The notes beneath the pieces were generated by a model. The model searched no databases. It was given only the letters and a program-made list of their open reading frames with translations, and had not been told where the DNA came from. From positions 60,995-124,994 of the forward strand of contig SJOL01006400.1 of the NCBI GenBank assembly GCA_004794785.1: a DNA stretch of 64,000 bases, in the 5' to 3' direction. This document shows positions 15,401-27,400 of this stretch, one piece after another; position 1 is the stretch's first letter, and every line of letters starts with the position of its first letter. The stretch comes from Opisthorchis felineus. Taxonomy: Eukaryota; Platyhelminthes; Trematoda; Opisthorchiida; Opisthorchiidae. Position numbers and translations under genes: made by a program.

Positions 15401-18400
15401 GGGTTTGTAGAACTTGCCAATCCTCGTATTCGTTAGGTTATCCCAGGGCGTCACCAATATTTCAGCTTATTGAAATGTGGATGAAGCGTGAGAATGAATG
15501 TCGCTTAAAGTTGGACCTTGCTGCTTTCTACCGCCTTTGCATGTTGTACGTTTATGGCCGAATTTTGTTTGATGCGTGCCGGCGTATGTGAGTGAATTAC
15601 CTTTCAATCTTTCCTATTCCCTTTTATCCTCTTTACACTACCTGCAGGTGTGAACGTCTTAAAAAAACTACTGCTGTCGCTTAATTTTACAGTTCTTGTC
15701 GAAATCCATCACCGTTTTCTGACTCGATGAACGTGGCAGTCACATGGTAGGTGTTCCCTCGCACAAATCCCGTAATCTTCAACCTTCACAGTTCATCCAC
15801 AGTTCTATGGCGTTCCACAGTGGCACCCTTGACGCTGCAGAACAGTTGGAGTGTGGCGTCCATCACCTTAAATGTCACTGACCGTCTTGATTTCAAGGTG
15901 TGTCCAATTGATTGCTGTGTCCTGTACGCATTATTTCTGATTATCTGCCTCCGGACTTTCCTTTCCCACTCATTTGCTCACTTATTTGCTTTTATTTTGC
16001 GACACTTCTCCGAACCTGTTTCTTTCCTTCGCTGTTGTCCTTGATTGCATCCTGTCATATCCTCAGCGTGGCGTGTTGGTAGATTACGCTCGTTTGTTAG
16101 TGGGTTTAGTGAATTCCCGTTTCGCTTGGCGGGTTGTGTGAGAAAAACCTTGGAGTCAACTGACCAATCATCTCATTAGGAAGTGACTCCTACATTTAGT
16201 AGTCTGTCCGACTGTCACTCGGAACTCGTACCACGTGAAGCCTTAATTCAGCCCTTTTTTGAAGTCACAGATAAACGATCCGCTGCACCAGACTGTTTTT
16301 GGTCTTCCTTGATATCTTTCTTCTTTTTTTTTTTAAAAAAAAACATTTTCGTCCACTTGTCTGTCTTCTATATTGGTTTCCTGATTTTTCTGTGCAGTGC
16401 TTGTTCCAGCACCAAACGCGGCATGGCTGACAGAATAGCTGTTTTGTGGTAGGTTTGCATCAGTTTACGATCAGTGTGTTCAGTGAAAATCAGCTACTCT
16501 GGGAATCGGAAAGCTCTACAATTGGAATTCCCGGTATGTGGAACATGGTTACGGTCTCAATGAATGATTCCGGGGACTCTGCTTACAAGGTGTGTGCGAC
16601 CTGGATTCCTACCACCCATAATTTTGGCTGAGTAGGTATTTATTGCACGTATGTTGCTTTCTAATCGAGTCCATTTTAAAAGAAATTCCAGTCATACAGT
16701 AACGGGAGAGGGTTGATCCGTGGATTACGAAACCCTCTGTTACAAACCGCAAACATCGAATAACAATTTCCAGATAGAGTTGGTGGACTGGCTTCATTAA
16801 ACATCCCTTCAGTACGGTCGTTTTCTTGTAGCTGTTTAAAAGAAAACCTAACAACTCAGTCTCAAGGCTTGGAGTAGCGAACCGCATAACCTCTCCCATA
16901 GAGAGGTTGGACGGTCTTATCACCTCGGACGGTTTCATTACAATTTGTGACGGTGCCTTTTTCCTCTATTTGACTCCGTATGCTTAGAATTTGGAGGCTC
17001 TTCAACCATGGAGGAAAACTTAGGGTTGCCGTCATCCGTTGTATGCATAAGCCCCTCAAGAATGGGGGTTAACACAACGCTTAAAACTTATATGTGAATT
17101 TCGAGCGGCCTAGTGGCTGAAGACTATTATGCCAAGCCTGTTAGCCTGTCACTACCGCTCCTCTCCTCTATCTCCTCTTCTCATCTCTCCTGTACCCAAA
17201 TTCTTCCATGTGCGCTGAAATATTCTAGTTCTGGGAAGAGATGCGAGCTGTTCTGTCATTTTCTTCAGAATAGTTTGGTGTAACGAGTGATGGAGCCTTA
17301 TTTCCGGATGCTGAATGAATCTTCTTGAAGTTTTTTTCATCTGTCTGTCGAATTTCTTCAAAATAGGTTAATTCTGGACAAACATAATTGTTCTCGTTCT
17401 TACCCTGCAGCGCATGCAAGGCCGTCCAGCATGGGAGCGAAAACAAGTTTACAGTCGCTTGGTATTGCCTCTCTCCACACCGTACTTATCGATTAACTTT
17501 TCTCCTAGTGAAAATGAGCGCCTGTGGCAATCATCACTGCCTGGTGTGGATAGAAACACATTGACAGGACAGTGGCAAATGGCGATGGTCCAGATTGCGT
17601 CCAATGGAACAACATCGGACTACAAGGTGTGCATTCGTGTGATTGACTCACACTCACTTGGGACGAGTAGCAGCGTCCCCATTGCACAAAGTCGTTGTCC
17701 ACCTTGGGTGCCATCAACTGCATTTGACAGTCTTAAAATCATACCAGGCTGCTGTTGATATTTTCATCGACAAATTTCTGTAGTTTTTCATCTCAGCGAA
17801 TGAATCTGTACTGTTATTTAGTATCACTGAATTGCTTTTTTCTTCAGGTTTCCTTTCGATTTCTTTACGCATTGGTACTATACTGTACAACTGTAGCCTG
17901 TTAAGTTTTCCTATTAATTCTCGTTCAGTCTTGGTTAAGGATTTTTAAATCCATATCAGATCTTTTTTCCATTATCGTCTCGTTTCACGCTTGTGACAGA
18001 CCACTCTTAGGAATGAGTGTGGTCACAAAAGTATCCCCGTCGATTATGGTTGTTACCAGGACACATCTACTGCTTATACAAATGCAGCTCCATATTTTTT
18101 TTAAAAAAAATCCCATTTCCTATCTTGTGAATACACGACCGTGCACTTCTGGTAGTCCCATCCGATTTCTTTCAAAACTGTATTGTGTAATTGTTCTCTT
18201 CTCAGCTTCAGAAGGTGACACAATTTCACAATGTACACTTTTTTCTACGATATAATTTCCGGTTCGCTTTACCTAATCCGGATGACTCTACCTTAAGACC
18301 CCTTGAGGTATTCGAAATCTCCGTCGACAATTGTATGTATGTATGTATGTATGTGTGTGTGGGTGTGATATAGACGCTTTTGTGAGTGGTGTTCATATAA

Positions 18401-21400
18401 ATGTGTATTGATTGCGCCGCTACCGTAGGTCAAAGGTGAAGTGTTCACTGTTGGCACCATATTTTCGGCTGGAGTTTTAGGCTCATTAGATCCAGACCGC
18501 TTTTTGTCACCAGCTGTACGGATTTCTAAGTGAACCGGACGAAATATCCTCTTCAATTTTCCTACTCGAAATGAAACTGTGGCCTTGGTACCAGGTTTTC
18601 AGCACAGTCCTTAGTCCAGAGTCTAGAATATTGAATGTAGCTGGCTTTTCGCATGTTGCGTACATCTTCACTATCCTCCTCTTCAACTCTCCATTTGCCT
18701 AAGCTTTACTTGAAGGTGCTTTACATAAAGACCAGATAATACCGTGCTGTTTTTTGCCCTTCAGCGCATGCATGGCCATTCAACATGGAGGCGAAAACAA
18801 GTTTGCTGTCACTTGGTATTACCCTTCTTTCTGTATCGCATTTATCGATTAACTTTCCCCCTAGTGAAAATGAGCGTCTGTGGCATTCATCACTGCCGCG
18901 CGCGGATAGAAGTACCTTTGCAAAACATTGGCATATGGCCATGATCGAGATTGCGGACAGCGGAACAACGTCCGACTACAAGGTATGCATTCACAGGGTT
19001 GACTCACTCAATTTAGCCACATAGTGGTCTGCATGTCACAAAACTCGGGGCTGATTATCTGAATCTTTATAGCCCAGCTTTCGGAATGACCGCGCCTCTG
19101 TTACAGTCGAATTGATTGGGTTACCTTCCTTCAGATGATTTTACTTGATACCCAGTCAACTGGTATCTTGAAGAAAAAACTTCGATCTACTAGATTTTCC
19201 CCAGTTTTTTTCTGACTGACTACTCACTGAAGAATTGGTCTAGTCCAATTACTACAGAACCCTCACAACCCTCGAGGGCCATCTCCCTACTGTAACCGCT
19301 TTGAGGGCTTTTGTGTCAACCTCCAGTTGTGATTGTCCCAGAATAAGTTCCCTCTTTTTCTGGTAACACCAGCCAGGACATTCGTCTCCGGCATTACCAG
19401 ACACACCGTTTCTTCACGAAGTGAGCCTAAATGTTATGTTTGTGTGCATTAATTCAAAAACAGATTCTAATTTACAACAAACTCTTCAGTGTTCTGTTCC
19501 AGCAGATTTTTTTGCCGAGTTATCTCGGAGGTCACTTAACTACGTACCACGTTTTCAAGATGCGGTTGGACCTCGAAAAGCCTGGTCATACGAACCCTTT
19601 TGATCTTATTAGGACCCATCATGTACCACAGATAGATGGGATAGGCGACCCTTTAGTCAGCACTTTCACCGCTTCTCTGAGTTCCACACCTACGCAATAC
19701 TGTGCGAAGGGTAGGATGGCCCTCCTGATCTCCATTTTACCACATGGTTGTCTTTCTGAAATGGAAACAACGGGTTGGTTAGATGACTTCTCTATTCCCC
19801 AGTCCTGCCTCCGACTCTTGCTCAAAGTCGCCTAAACCGTCTGTGGACTGTTTTTTTTGTCTTGCGTTCGACCCTTCCTTTCATGTTTTCTTCTCTTTTC
19901 GATAGTTTTTTTTCCACATTTTTCGGAATAAGATTTCATGGTGATCCATAACCTTTTCGAAAATCGTATTGTCCAAACCAGGTCTTGCACCACCAATTCG
20001 CAGCAGCAACTTGCCCAAAGTGACGCTGATGATGATGAGTTTGCTGTCACTTGGTAAGTAAAACCTTCCTAAACCTAGCACACATTCTAGCAAAAACAAG
20101 CGTTTGTGGACTAGTGCCAATGTGGATTCGAATTCGCTGTCCACTTCACTCTGGAAATCTGTCAGTGTGGAACTTCTTCGCCCAGGACAAGCGGATTACA
20201 AGGTCTGTTCCGCATTTTCAACTAAAAAACAGTTGAACTGCTGAGTGTGGTGAGAATTTCTCTGGTCATTTGCTTTTCCAACTTAATAGTCCTTGTATAA
20301 ATCTTAGTAAGGCGTTCTTCACGAGTTTCTAGTAAGTAGCAAACTATGCTTTTGTTACTTGTCTCCTTTCCTGACTAATATGCCAAGGTTCAGTGGTTTT
20401 CTGGTGTTTGTCTAGTGACATCAATTCTTGGCTGCTGATTTTCCGGATCATGTCAGTCAGTGTAAGGTACTACGTTTAGGTGCCTTCTCTATTTCTTCTG
20501 ACACATTAGAAATACAATCATGGGATTAAATTAGCAACGATAAAATCGGACAAGTTCACAAAGCTTAGTATCTTCGTTCATACTTCCACTTGACTGCGTT
20601 AGCGTAGTCACTAACAGTATGATTTCTGGGCTTCAGATCTTCTTCCATTTACCGATTTTTGAACTGCTTTGACGATACTGATTCGAGTCTTCAGTTGCCC
20701 CTTCACAAATGACGTTTGCATCCTCAACATGGTTTCGGTTCAAGGGTACATTTTCAAATTTCTACAGTTTCAATCTTGAGTAATACACGCTCGAGCCGCT
20801 GTAGATGTGGTCGTTGAGAAAGAGCCGAGATGTAGCGTTCATTGTCCAAGTTGTTTTCTGGAGTTGACAGTCCTATCGATCACGTTTTTGGGAACAAAAT
20901 ACCTGAACATAGTATGTTTATCAGTGCTTCTGAAATGTGGGTAAAGTCCATTATTGCAATACACTATATTGCTGCTGACTCGAGTTGCATCGTTTCCGTT
21001 TTCAAACTATCTTCTCTCCTTACTTCTTTCACTTTAACCAGTTAGTTGACTAGTTAATCCTAGAGTGCCATTTCATTCTTATTAGCAATATGCTTTCGAA
21101 CGTGTCTAGATCTTGTACGACTGCACAACGTGGATCGGAAAATGAGTTTGCCTTGACGTGGTGAGTTTTGAAACAATCCAGTCTATGTGACCTGTAGTGC
21201 AAATACGCGGCTGTGGAAATCTCATCAGATGTTTTCAGACACGTTATGGATGTCTGCTTTCATCGACCTGGAATCGACACAGACGGATTACAAGGTGTGT
21301 ATGTGGTCTGCGTGCACTTCTGCTCGTAGACTTCCATTTCAGTTTGGATTTCTGGTAGTGCCCAATGCGAATGATCACTTCTCGGGACCAATCGAATTAG

Positions 21401-24400
21401 ATCGCTTTACCTCCTATTTGGAATTTCGTTTTCACTGTAAATGTCTTCTAAGACAGCATTGCCTTGCCACATGTGGTTTTAAGCTCAAAGCCTCGTCTGA
21501 CATTCGGTTGCTTATCGACCTCCTAATGTGGAATTCGGCTTGCGTTTGCGTGTAGTGCAGATTTCATTTTTCAAATCTGGTGAAAATCATGCCAACAATC
21601 TTTACGTTATCTGATTTCGAACCTAGCTGCTCTACTACTCCGGCTCCCAGCACAATCCACACCAACACTGGATGCTGCCTACTGATAAACTTACCATTCA
21701 TTTCAATCCTACAAAGTGCACTTTACGTTGGTAGTGTTAGTTCAACCACGCCCTACTTCAGGCCCTATTCAGACCTCTCTATCTAATACCAGTGCTGACA
21801 CGAATCAGACGTGAACTTAATTGTCGCTCCACATCGCTGTAAGACACATGCTTAATTTTTCTCGGCATAAGGCGGTGCGATTGACCTTAACGGCTATAAT
21901 TGAACCAGATGCTAGTTTACGAATGTGCCGACTTTTTAACTGTAAAACATAAAATGATCGTCGGTTTTTTTGTATTCACCTATGAGACCCCTCGTGATGG
22001 GGTCATTTAGGGTCACTACTTTTTCGTCGCTTCGAACTGTTCAGTTTTTCCCGTAGACGACTTATCTCTGGGTTCACGAAGGACTGAGCTTGTATTCGAG
22101 GCGAATACACATTCTGCCATTCTGTTAACAATAGCAACACATCTCTTTGGTAATATATGATCACATCTTATCAGCAGCGAGACCAAAACTTAACTAAAAC
22201 TAACCAAAACATAACTTCTTCATCCATCTTCCAGGGCATTATTGTTAACCAGAAGTCCCTGTTGATATAGACGTAATTCACAACTCATAAGGTTGCTAAA
22301 AGCTCTTCAACAGTGCACGACCGGTTTCGCCCTTCTTGGGGCTCATCAGGTAGGCGCACTCCCCGAATTTCCGTCAACCTTATGTTCTACTTTAACCCAA
22401 ATTGCACGAAATTCTACACTCATTTGCATACCAAATTGGTTTTGACTTGAGACTCACCTAGAACCCAGCTAAATCCCTCATGATATTCTTAAGCAACTGA
22501 ATGTGCTGCGCCTGGCCGCCTCATGTCTCAGTTGGTACGGTGTTCGAGATATCGCGATGCATTGTTTAGATGTAATGCACTGTCATAAGGTTTCTGAACA
22601 CCATAAAAGGGAGCTTCAGCTGGGTTTCAGGTGAGTCTCCTGTCAAAACCAAATTGGTATGCAAATGAGTTTATTTCCCCGTTGATATCTTGATTTCTTG
22701 CATCATTCCTGTTGATTCGAGCTCCATAATTAGTTTCGGTTTTCCAAATTTGCCTTCTGTTTTGGAAGACTTTTCGGTTCACAAGCAGTGATGCAGGCTT
22801 TGGTATTCCTTCATGCAGGACGTCTCGACACTTTTTGTAGGATGTGATATGAAGCCCGCTGCAATCTGGAAGTAATCCTTAACTGTCTTGACAGTACGTC
22901 CCATGATTCAAAGTGCATGTCTCTTTCATGGAATCGGAAAGGGTTGAGAAAATACAGTGCCCCTCTTCAAGGAAGGCTCTAAGAGGACCCTCCTACTGAG
23001 ATGCGACCCTTTTTGAGGAAATAAACCTAAAGCCGATTAGGATTCAGTTTCCCGTCCTCTTCCCCCAGAATGGACGATCACATCGGCAATATCCTTCTTC
23101 ATTGGTTTTGAGTTCCTGGTCAGTGGTTATACAAAAACAGGTGATGTTACTGGTATGGTTGGTCACTTCTCGATTTATTGTCTTGTCAGCAATTTTTAAA
23201 GTGCAACATGGGTTGAGGGCAATTTCCCAATAATTTCTTCCAGCTTATACCCCCCTAACACAGCTGTTCTCTTTTTTGTTTCTATCTGAGTATGATCGCC
23301 GGAGTGCCTAATGATGCAGGTCATGCAATTCAATGCACTGGTTTGTATCCCAGTCACAAACCCACACGACCACTGAGTGTATGGTGTATGTCCCTGAGTC
23401 CAAATTGAAAGTTTGATGACATGCTATCACAGGTTGTTAAAGGCATCCACATGCAACTTAAGCTTCTTTAACTGAATTACAGAAGGTATGGGATATGGCT
23501 TATGCTATCCATCTACCGAAGTGAATAGACATTCCGGACTTCTAGGAGAGTGTCTCTTTTTGGGTGCACAATACTCATCGAGCCACCCAAGCCTAGATAA
23601 GAGCAGTTCACAAATCGGAGATGAATTCCGGTACGGGACTTTTATAAACTTATCCGCATTTACGTGACCGGATTTCCCCATGTTTGGTTTGTGCCTGCCT
23701 GTATCCAGTGCGGTGTGAGATTTATGCCACTAAGAGAAAGAGCTTTAACTGGGTGAATACCTATACCCTTTTTCTCCGGTTAAATGTGTGTACTTGCAGC
23801 AAGTCTAGTCATTCCCGAATCTAAGCGGCCGTCCAGAGAACTCACAGAATGACTGAGGCCAAGAACTACTTCAGCATGGAGCATTCTGCACAAATCCCAC
23901 TCAGCTTTGAAATCTGTAGAGCTTTTATTGCGCAACTTCCGTATTGTCAATTACAATCAACTACGAAATTATACATACAGGCTTAGGAGCAACCATAGCC
24001 ACACAACTTCCGACTTACTATCATGTAGTGGATTTTTGTACGACTGCGAGCTACGAATTTCATGGTCAGCCGAATAAACAGCCCTCGCCTTGCTAGATAA
24101 ACCAACTTATGCACAGTAACCTTACTAGGTGCGCACATTACGATGCACATGCATTCCTGTTCAGGTCACCACAATATAATCTGGTTATGGACGAAGTAGT
24201 AGATTAGAATCAATCGGTTATTTTGTATATTCCACGCGTGAACTAATGGTTCAAATGGAGTGCAACGCGTACCAGAAGCGACTTGCGGTTTATGTACTTT
24301 GAATGGGATTCTGCTATTATACCGTTGTACGTTACTACTACTACTACTCAGCTACATACAAAGCATACAGCCAGAATTTCATATATGTTTCGGTTGTTCC

Positions 24401-27400
24401 TTCTTCCTTCTTCTCCTTCCATTCTTCCTCTTTATTTCTACTCTTACTTTTCCAACACAACCTGATTATCCGTGCACGTATCGATATTCCTGCTCTCATT
24501 TTTAGGTCTTGTACTGTGTCTTCACATCGCCCAGCGGACGATGAGTTTGCCGTTCTTTGGTAGGTTCTTTGGGAGAGAGTTATTTAACAAACTTATTATC
24601 GATCTCCAGTAGAAACAAACGTCTTTGGACCAGCGATTCCGTGCACGATGGTGTTTGGAACACAGCGTTCGTTGATTTGCTCGATCCCGTTGCTTCCGAC
24701 TATAAGGTTTGTAAAGACTGTCTAATTTGCATGAGCGGTTTGCATAATTATCTTTGTGATCATAAGTAATTTCCTGACATCGGATGCTTTAGGCAGGCAT
24801 CTAAACCATCTTTCTGATGATATCGCAGCAGTTTCTGTTCGTAGTTGTGGAACTTGGAAGGGGAAATTGACTTTAACGTAAAGGACTATTGCTATTTTTG
24901 AATGTGTATTTCGGGTATGTATTGCGTAAAGTGTATGGAGCATAAAAACTGGGTTCATTAGTGAATTTCTTGTGGCTGTAGTAGCAGTGACTTTTGCACA
25001 CCTGCTTTAACATTCTTGTGTGTCTCGGTACTGGTGAACCGAATGGGCATTCGTGGTGTCGTCATGCTAGACCTTCCTATTTCTTAGACCTCGGGCTGTT
25101 TCATTTGTGCATAGATTTCAATATCAATCTACACTGCTTGGTAGGAGACCTGAAAGTATGGTGCAGTTGACTCATCCATGCTGAAGTCCAGCATGAATAC
25201 ACATTCCGCCACGAGTCCACGTAGTGAAGTTCAAAGTAATGAATACCTCTTGAATACTGTCATGTCTGGAATTAGCATATTTTGGGGCTTGTAAAACAGT
25301 CAGAATGTAGGTATCTTCCTTTTACGCAATCACGGCGTCTTTCGACTGAACATGGATTCCGCCTTGCCTCTTCCTTTCTGCTCCTTTCCTTCTTCTTGTT
25401 GTGTTGCCTACCTTCTGGATGGCTATCATTGTGCACCACTTTTCAGTTCATGTACAGGTTTGAACGGACATCAGCGTTCTGGAGAGTTCTCTGTTATCTG
25501 GTAGGTTGTCCTTATACCTTCACGCAGAGGTTATAGTAAAAATACCATTATATGGACGTCGGAACCAGCTTCTATTGTTTCCGAGAGGAACCAGTGGATG
25601 ACTGCCGACGTTGACCTTTCCGAGCATCCTGCTCAGACAGACTACAAGGTGCGTTTCATTCGAGGGCTACATTTGAATCTACGTGTCTTTTGTCACTATT
25701 TCTGGAACTCTAGTTTTTAGGGCCGTGCGTTGACCCAAGTCGTCGCTTTCTCTGTGCTCAGGAAGCTTGTCTTAGCGTGGAGATAATTAGCTAGCATATA
25801 CCGAATGGCCAGATAATGTACCCGTTATTTGCTGAATCAAATATGGGAAACACCAGTAGAGCGCCTAAATCCGTATCGGTGGTTGCGCACGAGTGCATTG
25901 CAGTCGAGCACCGTTTGGACAAGATGAACTCCAGCACTCTGGATAAAACGAGGGTGGCTTAACTGGAACGACAGTCTTTAGGGTCAGATATGAATTCACG
26001 TGGGTGTTAGAGAGTGCGTTTGAAATTTCCAGAGAAGAAGGCTCGACGGAAAAGACGGACGACGGTAGTAGCTGCTTCTAAAGCTTATACTTTGTGTAGT
26101 GGATGAACTTCATCAGTTTCTTGTTATTGTCGCCGAACTACCTATTTCTATCTTGGGCTGTCACATTGTGTTTATTACAGTAGTCTTTTCTTCAAAGTTT
26201 ATGACATTGATTCCCACCTTGTTTGTTTCCGCTTCTTACCAGATTTCTTGTGGTTATGACGTGTTTCATTGCTAGACAGTTGAGATACCTATCAAGTATG
26301 GAAATCCGTCGTATTCAAACCTTGTATTCAAACCTTTTGCGGTTTTGGAAACTTGTTGACGCGTTAGGCTGTATTGTGTGACTGGCATGTCTGGAGCTTT
26401 CTTTCCTTCGATTCTTTCATCTCTGTTCTTTCGCGAATACAATGCGCGTCTCAGCTAACATTAATCGTTATTTGCTCTACAGTTCGTGTTCAGGTTCCAA
26501 CGGTCATCATCTTGGTGGGGAGTTTTCAGTTACATGGTAGGTTGCACTTCCTCACATTTCTCCCGGCCTTAGTAAAAATACCCTTATTTGGAAATCTGTC
26601 TCAGTGGGACCGAGCCCCGTCACCATCGGGTACAATCCGTGGCTAACAGCCAATATTGACCTGTCCAGCTACTCTGGCCAAGCCGACTACAAGGTATGCT
26701 TAAGGATCCATTTTTGTTTCCTAATTAGAACGTTGGTGCCTCCGGTGGCATAGATGACCGGTGTTTGGTTCACTAATGTCGGCAGTTTAATTGCAAATGT
26801 TTCATCGCCAATCCAGATGACATCGTCCGTACGGCGTTAAGAAGCGGGGTATAACCTTTACGTCAGTGGTTATGCTTCTTCATGACCCGTGATTTCCCCT
26901 CGATTTGCAAGGAAACCTTTGTACTTGGATTGCCTAGCTCAGTGTATGGCCTAATGACCATGTTTTTATTTAGACCTCTTCTATATTTAGGTGTCCCGAT
27001 TCAATACACCTGAATAAAATTATTCAATTACCTTTCTACGGTTCCGTATTGTGGACTTTGCTTGCATTTCATTCTATCTCTGTGTTCATGCGAATGTTCA
27101 TGAGCGAACATAGATTTTGCAAGTATGTGACTCTTGTATTTGTTGATTCGGAGGGAGGAGTTGTTTTACTCCAACAACAGTGCTGCCTTTCAGCTTCACT
27201 TCTAGCGTAATTCTGAATACACAAATCCCCCTCCTGGAATCCACACTCAAAGTCGAATATTTCCCTTCATTTCGGTTACAACCTGAACACTAAATTTGAA
27301 CCGGTTACTCTCTGATTCTCAATACTATAACCAACGTGACTCCGAAGTATGTTGTGTGTGTGTGTGTATGTTGGCTGTACTTCTTCCTTCTTCTTTCTCC

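Noticed and set aside
23475..23495. ttacagaag|gtatgg resembling an exon B end.
   Set aside because: No upstream Cys/Trp frame and no exon A. It lies within a dispersed-repeat remnant.
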